A DNA stretch of 64,000 nt from Alteromonas antoniana (GCF_019249295.1 NZ_JAESDH010000010.1:62001-126000); one strand, 5' to 3'. Counted from the stretch's first letter, positions 27,257-39,991 are shown. The notes: a model not told the origin generated them from the letters alone. Translations and numbers: made by a program.

Positions 27257-29584
27257 ATGTCGAGAATCACTCAGGTTATCGAAAAGATAGTATTTTCCAA
27301 CCGGAAGCTGGTTGTGGCCGTGTTCGCAATTGCCACTCTGTTTCTCGGTTATCAGGCTTCTCAGATGCGTCTTGACGCAGGGTTTGAGAAAAATATTCCG
27401 CTGAATCACGAATACATGCAGACCTATATGGAGCATCGTAAAGATTTCGGCGGCGCCAATAATATCCTGGTGTCTGTGTGTGATAAGAATGGCAACATAT
27501 ACAACCAGAACTTCTTTGACACCTTGAAGAATGTGCACGATCAGTTGTTCTTCATTAACGGTGTAGACCGTTCACTGGTTGTATCACTATTTTCACCATC
27601 AACCCGCTTCACTGAGATTGTTGAAGGCGGTTTTGCCGGTGGTCCGGTCATTCCCGCAGATTTTGACTCCTCTAACCAGCGTGCGCTGGATTTAGTGGCT
27701 GCCAATGTCGAGAAAGCGAATATTGTAGGCCGTCAGGTATCCAGTGATTATTCCTGTGCGATGGTGACGGCTCAGTTATTAGAGTTAGACCCACAAACCG
27801 GTGAGCCACTGGACACACTGGCATTTGCGGCTGAACTCGAAGAACAACTTCGCGGCCAGTATGAAAACGATGATATTTCTATTCATATCATCGGCTTTGC
27901 AAAAATGATTGGTGATGTTGCTGATGGCGCGAAAGATGTCGTTTTCTTCTTTGCCATTGCTATCGCGATAACCGCCATCATGGTGTTCTTCTTCTGTCGC
28001 AGCATCATGCTCACAGTACTGCCGCTGTTATGTTCCGTCATCGCTGTGGTGTGGCAGCTTGGCTTGCTGACGTCGCTTGGATTTGGCATGGATCCTATGT
28101 CAATACTGGTACCGTTTCTGGTATTTGCAATTGGGGTGAGCCACGGCGTACAGATGATCAATGCTGTGGAGAAACAGGCCGTCAAAGGCATTGGTGCCAA
28201 ACGCGCTGCAATGGGCGCATTCCGCAACTTACTGGTTCCCGGCGGCATAGCGCTGCTATCAGATACAGTCGGCTTCATGACGCTACTGGTCATCGACATC
28301 GGTATCATCAGAGAGCTTGCCATTACTGCAAGTTTAGGTGTGGCGGTGATCATCCTCACCAACCTGTTGTTGTTACCGGTGCTGATGAGCTTCCTGAAGC
28401 TTGATGAAGACTACGTAAACAAATTTGATGGTAAAGAGCGTAAATCTGAGGCGTTCTGGAACGTCATTGCTGCCTGCTCACGCAAAGGCCCGGCATCGAT
28501 AATTTTGGTCGTTACAGCGATTTTGTTTGTGTTTGGCTATTATCAGTCGCACCAAATGAAAATCGGCGACTTACATGCCGGGGCTCCGGCGCTGCATGAG
28601 TCGTCAAGATACAACCAGGATACGTTTCTGATAACCGACAAGTACGAGGTGACAGTCGATTATATTTCAGTATTGGTAGAGACCACGCCTGAGGCCTGTA
28701 CATCATATAGTGTTATGAATGCTATGGACGATTTCCAATGGAAAATGGAAAACGTTAAGGGCGTGCAGTCATCGGTATCGCTGGCTTCTGTCGCGAAGGT
28801 GGTTAACGCCGGTTATAACGAAGGTAATGTCAAATGGCAGGTGCTTCCTCGTAATCAGCAAACGCTGGTTCAGGCCATTTCACGTGTTCCAACATCATCG
28901 GGACTGCTTAACGGTAACTGCTCTGTGATGCCTATCATTCTGTTTATGGAAGATCACAAAGCAGAAACTATCTCGCGGGTAGTTGACGCGGTGAAAGCGT
29001 ATCGTACCGATTATGAAACCGATGATATGAAATTCAGTCTGGCATCAGGCCCGGTTGGCGTTATGGCGGCAACCAATGAAGCCGTGAAAGCTGCGCAAAC
29101 ACCTATGATGATGTATGTGTTTGGTGCTGTCATCGCGCTTTGCTTGATCAGCTTCCGTTCTATAAGAGCAACGCTGGTTGTGGTGATACCGCTTTACGTT
29201 GTTTCGGTACTGGCGCAGGCGCTGATGACATACTTGCAGATTGGACTGACCGTATCTACGTTACCGGTAATCGCATTAGGCGTGGGTATTGGTGTGGATT
29301 ATGGTATTTATATCCTGTCCACGAAGAGCCTTGAGCTCAAGCAGGGCGCCACCGTTCAGCAAGCCTACCTCTGCGCGTTACGCGAGCGTGGTAGTGCCGT
29401 GTTGTTTACCGGAATAACCTTAGCGATTGGGGTCAGTACCTGGGTATTCTCGTCGCTGAAATTCCAGATGGATATGGGCATCCTGCTGACCTTTATGTTC
29501 GTCGTGAACATGTTAGGTGCCATTATTGTCCTGCCTGCATTAGCTAGATTCCTCTGGTGGAAGCGAAACGACCAGGGTGCATAA
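27257..29584 (+). CDS. MMPL/RND-superfamily transporter
   Basis: This 775-residue inner-membrane protein has the RND layout with two halves. Each half has one N-terminal helix (LVVAVFAIATLFLGY near residue 16), a large periplasmic loop, and a block of five helices (about 220-390 and 620-770). The size fits the MMPL class rather than the longer (about 1000-residue) tripartite drug pumps. MMPL proteins move lipids and other hydrophobic molecules using the proton gradient. With the DUF1302, DUF1329 and YCF48 genes upstream it completes a plausible envelope-spanning export route. A strong terminator follows. Confidence 0.9.
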   Translation: MSRITQVIEKIVFSNRKLVVAVFAIATLFLGYQASQMRLDAGFEKNIPLNHEYMQTYMEHRKDFGGANNILVSVCDKNGNIYNQNFFDTLKNVHDQLFFINGVDRSLVVSLFSPSTRFTEIVEGGFAGGPVIPADFDSSNQRALDLVAANVEKANIVGRQVSSDYSCAMVTAQLLELDPQTGEPLDTLAFAAELEEQLRGQYENDDISIHIIGFAKMIGDVADGAKDVVFFFAIAIAITAIMVFFFCRSIMLTVLPLLCSVIAVVWQLGLLTSLGFGMDPMSILVPFLVFAIGVSHGVQMINAVEKQAVKGIGAKRAAMGAFRNLLVPGGIALLSDTVGFMTLLVIDIGIIRELAITASLGVAVIILTNLLLLPVLMSFLKLDEDYVNKFDGKERKSEAFWNVIAACSRKGPASIILVVTAILFVFGYYQSHQMKIGDLHAGAPALHESSRYNQDTFLITDKYEVTVDYISVLVETTPEACTSYSVMNAMDDFQWKMENVKGVQSSVSLASVAKVVNAGYNEGNVKWQVLPRNQQTLVQAISRVPTSSGLLNGNCSVMPIILFMEDHKAETISRVVDAVKAYRTDYETDDMKFSLASGPVGVMAATNEAVKAAQTPMMMYVFGAVIALCLISFRSIRATLVVVIPLYVVSVLAQALMTYLQIGLTVSTLPVIALGVGIGVDYGIYILSTKSLELKQGATVQQAYLCALRERGSAVLFTGITLAIGVSTWVFSSLKFQMDMGILLTFMFVVNMLGAIIVLPALARFLWWKRNDQGA

Positions 29585-29608
29585 AATTATTTTTGCATAG
29601 CTAATCAG

Positions 29609-29636
29609 AAAAAAGGGCCGTAAGGCCCTTTTTTTT
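29609..29636 (+). terminator. Intrinsic terminator after the MMPL operon
   Basis: AAAAAAGGGCC and GGCCCTTTTTT form an 11-base stem with a GTAA loop, ending in eight T. The A-run on the left side means it could also work in the opposite direction. Confidence 0.9.
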
Positions 29637-29760
29637 GGGTGTTTTCTGCATACTTATCTATCCTGTTAATAATCCGTTAAAAAGGGGCTTTATAAGTCCC
29701 GCCAAATTAGCGAAAATACTCAGCGATACTCTGCACTTACGACAATTATAAGGTTTATAC

Positions 29761-32700
29761 ATGACAGTCACCTCACAGCGACACTCCGTTTTGCTAGAGA
29801 ATGTATATTCACTCATCGACAAGAAGGTCGATGCCAATAAAAAATCTCTGGTTCAGCAATTTGGTCGCTTGTTATACAAAAATATTTCCAGTGACGACCT
29901 TGAGCACCGCAACGACAGCGACCTCTACGGCGCAACACTGAGTCTGTGGAACGCGCTGGACAAATTCGACAGCCAATCACCCTATATCCGGGTTTTTAAT
30001 CCTGAGATTGCCAAGCACGGCTGGCATTCAAGTCACACCATCGTTGAGATTATTGTCAACGACGTTCCTTTTCTGGTTGACTCCGTGCGAATGACACTAA
30101 ACAGACTGGGCATTACTGCGCACCTGTTTCTTCACAGTCCGATTTGGTTGAAGCGGGACAAGGCAGGGCAGATCAGTGATTTTGTTGATCCCAGTGAAAA
30201 AGATAAAGACACCGTAAAGCAAACTGTGTTGTTTATTGAAATTGATCGCCAGACCACGAAAAAAGATCTCGACAGCCTGAAAAAAGAGCTGTTCTCAGTT
30301 GTTGATGAAGTCAGTCTTGCCGTGCAGGACTGGCAACAAATGACAGATAAGTTGCATGCCGTTGTAAAAGACGCCAGTAAACTTAACTGGCCAGTCGACA
30401 GCAGTGAAACGAAACAAACCAAACAATTTCTGGATTGGTTGGCAGACCACAATTTTACCTTGATGGGATACCGTTACTACGACGTGAAAGCCATCGAAGG
30501 GGACCATCGCTGGATACCGGCGAATGATAGCAGCCTCGGCCTGATGAAAAACTCTATCAGCGATCGAGAGCGCCTGATTTCAAAACTGCCGGCGTCAGCC
30601 CGGGCTGAAGCCTTGAGTGAAAACCCACTTATTCTGACGAAGACAAACAGCCGCTCACGTGTGCATCGTCCTGCCTACATGGACTATGTCGGAGTGAAAG
30701 TGTTTAACAACGACGGACAGGTCATCGGTGAGCATCGCTTCCTGGGCCTGTATTCTGCTTCGTTTTACAATCAAAGCGCCACCCAGTTACCTATTCTGCG
30801 GGAAAAAATTCAGCGCATCACAGATTTATCCGGGTTTGAGCCAGGCACACATGCGTATAAAGCGTTTGTAAATATTGTTGAAACCTACCCGCGGGATGAG
30901 CTGTTGCAAACTCCGGCGGCAGAGCTTGCCCAAATTGTCATGGGTATTTTCCAGATGCAGGAGCGTGGCATTTCACGGCTGTTTATCCGCAAAGACACCT
31001 TTGGCCGTTTCTTCTCTTGTATGGTGTTTGTTCCACGGGAGCGTTACAACACCCAGCTTCGTAAAGAAACCCAGGAGTTGCTCAAGAAGTCCCTCAACGC
31101 AGACGGTGAAGTAGAATTTACTACGTTCTTTTCTGAGTCTGTGTATGCCCGCACGCACTACATTGCGAGGGTAAAAGACAATAACGCGGAATATGATGTG
31201 AAAGAAATCGAAAAGAATATTATTGAGCTCACCAAGACGTGGAATGACCGCCTCGCTGCGGCGATTACCGCAGCCCATGGTGAAGCGAATGGCAAGTCGG
31301 TTGAGCGTAAGTATACCAATGCATTTTCGCGCAGCTACATGGACCATAACCTGCCAAGCGCGGCGCTGGTTGATATTGGTAAACTGGAGTTGCTTAGCGA
31401 CGAGCATACGCTGGATATGTTGTTCTATCGTCCTCAGGAAGAGCAGGCAGATAGCCAGGTAGTGAAACTGAAGCTGTTCCACCGAGCTGAGCCTATCCAT
31501 TTGTCTGATGTGCTGCCGATGCTGGAGAACTTCGGGTTACGCGTAATCGACGAGAGCCCATACAAAGTGACGTGTGCAGAGGGTGAGCGTAACTGGATCA
31601 TGGATTTCTCCATGCTGCACAAAAGTGGTCAGCATTTTGATATGGAAACAGCGCAGGTGCTGTTTCAGGATGCGTTTGCCAAGGTTTGGTATAACGCCCT
31701 GGAAGATGATGCCTTTAACCGGTTGATTCTGGGTGCAGGTCTGACTGGCCGTAAAGTCACAATATTGCGAGCATACGCGAAATACATGCGTCAGACGGGA
31801 AGTTCATTCAGTCGTGACTACATTGCCAATACCCTGGCGAATTATCCAGACATCGCACGTTTACTGGTGGATTTCTTCGAGCAGCGTTTCAACCCGTTTA
31901 AGAAGCGTACGCAGAAAAAGCAGGATGCTATTTTAGAAGACATAAAGGTGCAGCTGGATAGCGTATCCAATCTGGATGATGACAGGATTATCCGCCGTTA
32001 TCTGGATATGATGAGTGCGACGTTGCGTACTAACTTCTATCAGACTGACAGCGAGAATAACGAGAAGAGCTATGTCTCGTTCAAAATGATGCCGGAACTT
32101 ATCCCGGATATGCCGTTGCCTCTGCCGAAGTTTGAAATCTTTGTGTACTCACCAAAAGTCGAAGGTGTCCACCTTCGCGGCGGTAAAGTGGCGCGCGGCG
32201 GACTGCGCTGGTCTGACCGTCAGGAAGATTTCCGTACTGAAGTGCTGGGATTGGTGAAAGCACAGCAGGTTAAAAATACCGTGATCGTTCCGGTCGGTGC
32301 AAAAGGCGGATTCGTCTGTAAACGCCTGCCGGTAGGTGAAGGGCGCGAAGCGATTCAGGCCGAAGGTCAGGCTTGTTACCGCACCTTTATCCGCAGCTTG
32401 CTGGATATTACCGACAACATCGTTGATGGCGAAATTGTGCCACCAAAAGACGTAGTGCGTCTGGATGAAGACGATCCGTATCTGGTTGTTGCTGCCGATA
32501 AGGGAACGGCAACGTTCTCTGATATTGCTAACAGTATCTCTGATGAATACAACTTCTGGTTGGGTGATGCGTTTGCTTCCGGCGGCAGTATTGGCTATGA
32601 CCATAAAAAAATGGGGATCACTGCACGTGGTGCCTGGGAATCTGTTAAACGCCATTTCCGCGAAATAGGTATCGATTGCCAGACTACAGATTTCACCGGT

Positions 32701-34599
32701 GTGGGCATTGGTGACATGGCAGGGGATGTATTCGGTAATGGTATGTTGCTGTCTAAACACACCCGCCTGGTTGCCGCATTTAACCATTTGCATATTTTCT
32801 TTGACCCGAATCCGGATGCCGAGTCCAGTTACAAAGAGCGTCAGCGCTTGTTCGAAAACCCACGACTGAGTTGGGAAGATTACGACAGCTCGCTGATCTC
32901 TAAAGGCGGCGGTATTTTCAACCGCTCGGCTAAGTCAATCAAACTGACGCCTGAGATGAAAAAGTGGCTGGGCACTCGTCAGGTGACCATGACGCCGAAT
33001 GAGCTGATCCACAACATTCTGAAAATGCCGGTAGATCTGATTTGGAATGGCGGCATCGGTACCTACATTAAGAGCAAGAAAGAGAGCCACTCGGAAGTGG
33101 GCGACCGCGCGAATGACGATTTGCGTGTGAACGGCAAAGACGTTCAGGCGAAGATCGTGGGCGAGGGCGGTAACCTCGGACTTACCCAATTAGGACGAGT
33201 CGAGTATGCCTCTGTTGGTGGTCGTGTTAACACCGACTTTATTGACAACGTAGGCGGTGTAGATTGCTCTGATAACGAAGTTAACATTAAGATCCTGCTT
33301 AACAGCCTGGTAAATAAAGGCGACCTTACGGTCAAGCAGCGAAATAACCTGCTATACGATATGACAGATGATGTATCTCGTATCGTGTTGCATGACTGTT
33401 ATCGCCAGACGCAGTCTATTTCTATTACTGAAATGGCGGGGGTAAAACAGCTCAAGGAGCAGCTTCGTTTCATCCACGGTCTTGAACGTGAAGGGTTCTT
33501 AAACCGTGAGCTTGAATTTATTCCCAGCGATGATGAAATTTCCGATCGCGTAGCATCAAACCGCGGCCTGACACGTCCGGAACTGAGTGTGCTGATTGCC
33601 TATGGCAAGATGGTGATGAAAGATGCACTGAACATTCCTGAAATCACGCAGAATCCATTCCATGGAAAGCTGTTAGTTGAAGCTTTCCCGCCGGTATTGC
33701 GTGAGAAGTTCGCCGCGCAGATGGAAGAGCATCCACTGCGCGGAGAAATCATCGCCACCAAGTTAACCAATAACATGGTTAACGATATGGGTCTTAACTT
33801 TGTGTTCCGCATGCAGGAAGAGACGGGCGCGACGGTAGATGAGATAGCCAATGCTTATGCGATAGTGAAAGGGATCTTCAACATCAACTCGTTGTGGAAA
33901 CGCATCGAAGAACTGGATAATGTGATCCCGGCAAAACTGCAACTGGAAATGTTGGAGGCAGCCCGTCGCACGATGCGCCGCTCTGCTCGCTGGTATATTC
34001 GTCATGGGAATAAATCTCTGGGTGTGGAAGAGGCAATCGCAAGCTATCGCGATACGTTTGATAATCTCTCGCGCAACCTTGAGCATTATCTGGTTGAGGG
34101 TGAGTACGCGCAGCTGGAAGAAAAAACCAGTCGCTTTGTGAAAGCCGGTGTACCTGCGGACATTGCGTACCAGGTCGCCAGCTTCTCAAATATGTTCTCC
34201 AGCCTTGATTTGGCGCAGATTAATGAAAGTGATGCGCATGATACGTCAGTGATCGCCAAATTGTACTTCCAGTTGGGCTCGAAACTGGAACTGCACTGGT
34301 TCCTGGATCAAATTACCAACCAGGCGGTAAGCAACCACTGGCAGGCGCTTGCACGGGCATCCTATCGCGAGGAATTGGACTGGCAACAGCGTTCTATCAC
34401 AGCAAACCTGTTGCATTCACGTCCAGATGCAACTGACGCTGACGAAATTCTCGACACCTGGATTGACAGCAATGAAACGCTGTTGAAGCGCTGGTATCAC
34501 ATGATGTCAGAGTTCAAAACCAGTTCTACTCACGAATTTGCGAAGTTTTCTGTGGCTTTGCGTGAATTGATGCTTTTAAGCGTTAAGTCGAACCATTAG
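29761..34599 (+). CDS. gdhB: NAD-specific glutamate dehydrogenase, large (180-kDa) class
   Basis: This enzyme oxidises glutamate to 2-oxoglutarate and ammonia with NAD, feeding amino-acid carbon into the TCA cycle. At 1612 residues it matches the large class known from Streptomyces, Pseudomonas and Caulobacter, which carries long N-terminal regulatory (ACT-like) regions and a C-terminal extension. The catalytic domain starts near residue 770. Lys848 in PVGAKGGFVCK is the expected substrate lysine, and the NAD-binding loop GVGIGDMAGDVFG is near 980. It is flanked by terminators and is monocistronic. The symbol follows Pseudomonas usage. Confidence 0.95.
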   Translation: MTVTSQRHSVLLENVYSLIDKKVDANKKSLVQQFGRLLYKNISSDDLEHRNDSDLYGATLSLWNALDKFDSQSPYIRVFNPEIAKHGWHSSHTIVEIIVNDVPFLVDSVRMTLNRLGITAHLFLHSPIWLKRDKAGQISDFVDPSEKDKDTVKQTVLFIEIDRQTTKKDLDSLKKELFSVVDEVSLAVQDWQQMTDKLHAVVKDASKLNWPVDSSETKQTKQFLDWLADHNFTLMGYRYYDVKAIEGDHRWIPANDSSLGLMKNSISDRERLISKLPASARAEALSENPLILTKTNSRSRVHRPAYMDYVGVKVFNNDGQVIGEHRFLGLYSASFYNQSATQLPILREKIQRITDLSGFEPGTHAYKAFVNIVETYPRDELLQTPAAELAQIVMGIFQMQERGISRLFIRKDTFGRFFSCMVFVPRERYNTQLRKETQELLKKSLNADGEVEFTTFFSESVYARTHYIARVKDNNAEYDVKEIEKNIIELTKTWNDRLAAAITAAHGEANGKSVERKYTNAFSRSYMDHNLPSAALVDIGKLELLSDEHTLDMLFYRPQEEQADSQVVKLKLFHRAEPIHLSDVLPMLENFGLRVIDESPYKVTCAEGERNWIMDFSMLHKSGQHFDMETAQVLFQDAFAKVWYNALEDDAFNRLILGAGLTGRKVTILRAYAKYMRQTGSSFSRDYIANTLANYPDIARLLVDFFEQRFNPFKKRTQKKQDAILEDIKVQLDSVSNLDDDRIIRRYLDMMSATLRTNFYQTDSENNEKSYVSFKMMPELIPDMPLPLPKFEIFVYSPKVEGVHLRGGKVARGGLRWSDRQEDFRTEVLGLVKAQQVKNTVIVPVGAKGGFVCKRLPVGEGREAIQAEGQACYRTFIRSLLDITDNIVDGEIVPPKDVVRLDEDDPYLVVAADKGTATFSDIANSISDEYNFWLGDAFASGGSIGYDHKKMGITARGAWESVKRHFREIGIDCQTTDFTGVGIGDMAGDVFGNGMLLSKHTRLVAAFNHLHIFFDPNPDAESSYKERQRLFENPRLSWEDYDSSLISKGGGIFNRSAKSIKLTPEMKKWLGTRQVTMTPNELIHNILKMPVDLIWNGGIGTYIKSKKESHSEVGDRANDDLRVNGKDVQAKIVGEGGNLGLTQLGRVEYASVGGRVNTDFIDNVGGVDCSDNEVNIKILLNSLVNKGDLTVKQRNNLLYDMTDDVSRIVLHDCYRQTQSISITEMAGVKQLKEQLRFIHGLEREGFLNRELEFIPSDDEISDRVASNRGLTRPELSVLIAYGKMVMKDALNIPEITQNPFHGKLLVEAFPPVLREKFAAQMEEHPLRGEIIATKLTNNMVNDMGLNFVFRMQEETGATVDEIANAYAIVKGIFNINSLWKRIEELDNVIPAKLQLEMLEAARRTMRRSARWYIRHGNKSLGVEEAIASYRDTFDNLSRNLEHYLVEGEYAQLEEKTSRFVKAGVPADIAYQVASFSNMFSSLDLAQINESDAHDTSVIAKLYFQLGSKLELHWFLDQITNQAVSNHWQALARASYREELDWQQRSITANLLHSRPDATDADEILDTWIDSNETLLKRWYHMMSEFKTSSTHEFAKFSVALRELMLLSVKSNH

Positions 34600-34623
34600 A
34601 ATACGCACATTCAACAGATTAAG

Positions 34624-34648
34624 AAGCCCTGTTTAACAGGGCTTTTTT
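34624..34648 (+). terminator. Intrinsic terminator after the glutamate dehydrogenase gene
   Basis: AAGCCCTG and CAGGGCTT form the stem around a short TTTAA loop, followed by a T-run. It lies 25 bases after the stop codon. Confidence 0.88.
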
Positions 34649-34670
34649 ATAGCTACCTGACGCGTGATGT

Positions 34671-35678
34671 ATGCAATCAATAGCACAGAAAATTCTACTC
34701 GCTTGTGAGCCTGAAAAAAGCCACGACTTTACCATCAACTGGCTACATAAAACTCAGCACACTCCGCTGAAATGGCTGTATTCGACACCAACTATTAAAA
34801 AGCCGGTGACGGTTTCCGGGATCACGTTTGATAATCCGGTAGGGTTGGCCGCAGGACTGGACAAGAATGGTGAATGCATCGATGCGTTTGCGGCGATGGG
34901 CTTCGGGTTTGTCGAAGTTGGCACTGTCACTCCGCGTCCCCAGCCAGGAAACCCCAAGCCAAGGCTTTTCCGGATAAGCGAAAAAGAAGCCATCATTAAT
35001 CGCATGGGCTTTAACAATAAGGGCGTGGATCACCTTATTGAGCAAGTGAAACGAAGCCAGTTTAAAGGGCCTATCGGAATCAATATCGGCAAAAATAAAG
35101 ACACGGAAGAGTCCAAAGCGCTGGACGATTATCTGATATGTCTGAATAAGGTTTACCCGTACGCCAGTTATGTCACGGTGAACATCTCGTCACCAAACAC
35201 CCCGGGTCTGCGGAATCTCCAGTATGGTGAGGCACTGGATTCGTTATTAAACGGGTTAAAGGCAGCGCAGGAGACACTTTGCCAGACGCATGGTAAGTAT
35301 GTTCCGCTGTTTATTAAAATTGCGCCGGATTTAAACGACAGTGAAATTCAGAGTATTGCGGCGTCTTTACTTAAGACCAAAATGGACGGCGTGATTGCCA
35401 CCAACACTACCCTTAGCAGGGAGGCCGTGAAAGGGCTGCCACATGCTGATGAAGCCGGCGGTTTAAGCGGCTCTGTTATGACGCAGATGAGCCTTGACGT
35501 TACCCGCAAACTTTCCGATGCGCTGGACAGAGAAATTCCGATCATTGGTGTGGGCGGCATTGATAGCCCTCAGGCAGCTAAGGACCGTCTGCAGGCCGGG
35601 GCATCTCTTGTACAGGTGTATTCCGCCTTTATTTATCAGGGCCCGGCACTCGTTCGCAGCATTGTGAAAGCAATATGA
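34671..35678 (+). CDS. pyrD: Dihydroorotate dehydrogenase, class 2 (quinone)
   Basis: PyrD oxidises dihydroorotate to orotate at the inner membrane and passes electrons to quinone, step four of pyrimidine synthesis. The 335-residue protein has the N-terminal amphipathic helices of class 2 ([19 protein letters not shown]). The FMN-binding barrel shows [17 protein letters not shown], and the catalytic serine is Ser174 in [10 protein letters not shown]. The C-terminal [16 protein letters not shown] binds the FMN phosphate. Its start is only 23 bases after the preceding terminator. In E. coli pyrD also lies upstream of rlmL and uup. Confidence 0.96.
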   Translation: MQSIAQKILLACEPEKSHDFTINWLHKTQHTPLKWLYSTPTIKKPVTVSGITFDNPVGLAAGLDKNGECIDAFAAMGFGFVEVGTVTPRPQPGNPKPRLFRISEKEAIINRMGFNNKGVDHLIEQVKRSQFKGPIGINIGKNKDTEESKALDDYLICLNKVYPYASYVTVNISSPNTPGLRNLQYGEALDSLLNGLKAAQETLCQTHGKYVPLFIKIAPDLNDSEIQSIAASLLKTKMDGVIATNTTLSREAVKGLPHADEAGGLSGSVMTQMSLDVTRKLSDALDREIPIIGVGGIDSPQAAKDRLQAGASLVQVYSAFIYQGPALVRSIVKAI

Positions 35679-35715
35679 TGTCTGCTGCAATACAAAACCG
35701 TAATTTAGGAACGCT

Positions 35716-37812
35716 ATGAACAGTATTCTTGTCACGTCAAGCCGCGGACTCGATGAACTGGTAAAACAGGAAATTGAAACGCTTTGCCCTGGAGTTGAGG
35801 TGAAACTGTCACCCGGTGCTCTGCAGTTCGAAGGCACGCTAGAGCAAGCTTATACATTGTGCCTGTGGTCACGACTCGCCAATCGGGTAGTGTGGGTGCT
35901 TAATAGCGGGAAAGCAGACTCGGAAGAGGCACTTTATCAAACCGCCAGCGACATCGACTGGCAAATGCATATGGATCCCCGTGATACATTGTCGGTGAAC
36001 TTTACCGGTACTAACCGCGCAATCAGAAATACCCAGTTCGGCGCGGTGAAAATCAAGGATGCGATTGTCGATCATTTCCTGGAAAGTGGTTCACAGCGCC
36101 CTAACGTCGAGCGCAGGATGCCTGACTTTCCGGTATACGCAAAATGCCACAGAGACAATGTGATCATCGGGCTGGACTTGTCCGGCACCAGTTTACACCA
36201 GCGGGCCTACCGTCAGGACGCCGGTGAAGCCCCCCTGAAGGAACATATTGCGTGTGCCATGCTCATTAGAAGTGGCTGGACGCAGGACTCCGACAAACCC
36301 TTAGTAGATCTGATGTGTGGCTCTGGAACCATTGCTATTGAAGCGGCCTATATAGCCAGAAATATTGCGCCAGGTATAAAACGTGACTATTGGGGCTTTA
36401 ACCGTTGGCTGGGTCACAATGCAACCATGTGGAACAGTCTGATTGAGCAGGCACTTGCAGGACAAACCGAGGCGAGCTGCAGCATTAATGCGAGCGACGT
36501 CAGCCGTAAATTGATTGCGGTAGCGCGAAAGAATGCGGACGTAGCCGGGGTATTTAATGATATTCAGTTCCATGTTCAGGATGCCACCAAAGCGTCACCA
36601 CCAGAGAAAACGCCCGGATATGTGGTAACGAACCCGCCATATGGCGAGCGTCTTGGTGAGCTTACCGACCTCATCCCACTTTTTTCGCACTGGGGTAAGC
36701 GTTTTAAAGAAGCGTGGAAAGACTGGCATGTTTCTTTGCTTAGCAGTAATCGCGACCTTCTCAGAGTCATGAAGTTGCGCGCAGCGAAAGATTACGCCAT
36801 GAATAATGGCAAGCTGGAATGTCGTTTCGTGAACTATGTTATGGACAGCGACAACTGCCAGCAGTTTACCGGTGATGCAGAAGACCATGAGTTTGCTAAC
36901 CGGCTACGTAAGAATCTGAAAAAGCGCAAGAGCTGGCTGAAGTCGCAGGATACAAATTGTTACCGTCTTTACGATGCAGATTTGCCAGACTATAACGTCG
37001 CCATTGACTGCTACGGCGACTGGCTGGTTGTGCAGGAGTATGCGCCGCCCAAGACAGTATCTGAAGATAAGGCACGTCGCAGACTACAGGATGTACTATT
37101 GCATCTGCCAGCCGTGACAGGTGTGTCTCCACAAAAGATTGCCCTTAAAGTCCGCAGTCAGCAAAAGGGCCAGAAGCAATATGAAAAAATGAGCGAAAAG
37201 GGGAATACTCTCGAAGTCTGGGAAAACGGTGCCCGCTTTATAGTGAATCCGACTGACTATCTGGATACCGGCCTGTTTTTAGATCACAGGGACACGCGAC
37301 AGATAGTAAAAGCGCGTTCGAAAGGCAAGGACGTGCTGAATCTGTTTTCCTACACCGGCAGTGTATCTGTGTTCGCAGCCATGGGAGAAGCGCGCTCGGT
37401 CACAACGGTAGATATGTCAAAGACCTATCTGGACTGGGCTAAGCAGAATTTCGCACTGAATAGCCTGAAAGGTGCCAATGCATTTATACAGGCCGACTGC
37501 ACTACCTGGCTTGATCAACACGACGGGAAATACGGTTTGATTTTTATTGATCCACCGTCGTTTTCCAATTCAAAACGTATGCAGTCAACCTGGGATGTAC
37601 AGCGCGATCATGTCGCGATGCTAAAAAGCGCAGTGAAGTGCCTTGCACCGGGCGGGACGATAATATTTTCCAATAACCGTAAAGGGTTTAAGCTCGATAA
37701 TAACGCCGTTGAGGCGCTCGGTTTACAGATAGAAGATATTACGCATGACACCATACCTGAAGATTTCAAAAAGGCGTCGCCGATTCATAAGTGCTGGATC
37801 CTGCAGTCATGA
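35716..37812 (+). CDS. rlmL: Bifunctional 23S rRNA methyltransferase RlmKL (G2445 N2 / G2069 N7)
   Basis: This fused enzyme modifies two guanines of 23S rRNA. The 698-residue protein has an N-terminal THUMP domain (about 45-155). The RlmL methyltransferase follows (SAM motif LMCGSGTIAIEAA near 199, catalytic TNPPYGERLG near 305). The C-terminal RlmK methyltransferase has TGLFLDHRDTR near 515, LNLFSYTGSVSVFAA near 540, and IDPPSFSNSKRM near 611. Length and order match E. coli RlmKL. The stop overlaps the next ATG (ATGA). Confidence 0.96.
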   Translation: MNSILVTSSRGLDELVKQEIETLCPGVEVKLSPGALQFEGTLEQAYTLCLWSRLANRVVWVLNSGKADSEEALYQTASDIDWQMHMDPRDTLSVNFTGTNRAIRNTQFGAVKIKDAIVDHFLESGSQRPNVERRMPDFPVYAKCHRDNVIIGLDLSGTSLHQRAYRQDAGEAPLKEHIACAMLIRSGWTQDSDKPLVDLMCGSGTIAIEAAYIARNIAPGIKRDYWGFNRWLGHNATMWNSLIEQALAGQTEASCSINASDVSRKLIAVARKNADVAGVFNDIQFHVQDATKASPPEKTPGYVVTNPPYGERLGELTDLIPLFSHWGKRFKEAWKDWHVSLLSSNRDLLRVMKLRAAKDYAMNNGKLECRFVNYVMDSDNCQQFTGDAEDHEFANRLRKNLKKRKSWLKSQDTNCYRLYDADLPDYNVAIDCYGDWLVVQEYAPPKTVSEDKARRRLQDVLLHLPAVTGVSPQKIALKVRSQQKGQKQYEKMSEKGNTLEVWENGARFIVNPTDYLDTGLFLDHRDTRQIVKARSKGKDVLNLFSYTGSVSVFAAMGEARSVTTVDMSKTYLDWAKQNFALNSLKGANAFIQADCTTWLDQHDGKYGLIFIDPPSFSNSKRMQSTWDVQRDHVAMLKSAVKCLAPGGTIIFSNNRKGFKLDNNAVEALGLQIEDITHDTIPEDFKKASPIHKCWILQS

Positions 37813-38038
37813 AGATACTGTTTTACACCGGTCCGCACTGCGAGCTTTGCGACCTGGCTCAACAGGAGCTAGAAAAAACCACACGTTATTCATCGCTTGA
37901 AATAGAGATGCGCAACGTGAGAGACAATACCCAGTGGTATCACTATTACGGTGTCCGTATTCCGGTGCTTAAACGCGTCGATAACGATAATGAAATAGGC
38001 TGGCCATTTGACAGCCAGATGCTGGAGGCATTTCTACA

Positions 38039-38042
<4 letters not shown>
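37809..38042 (+). CDS. Glutaredoxin-like protein (DUF836 type)
   Basis: The 77-residue protein starts at the ATG overlapping the rlmL stop, which is better than an in-frame GTG-type start 18 bases earlier. It has a thioredoxin-like beginning (ILFYTGPHCELCDLAQQEL) with a CxxC redox pair at Cys12 and Cys15, and a cis-proline region (GVRIPVLK). This fits the small DUF836 glutaredoxin-like family. It overlaps uup by four bases, so rlmL, this gene and uup form a tightly coupled operon. Substrate is unknown. Confidence 0.82.
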
Positions 38043-39979
<1,937 letters not shown>

Positions 39980-39991
39980 ATAGGATTTTAA

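Noticed and set aside
32149..32793. Minus-strand frame of 214 codons within the glutamate dehydrogenase gene
   Set aside because: It is antisense to the conserved catalytic domain and has no family features.
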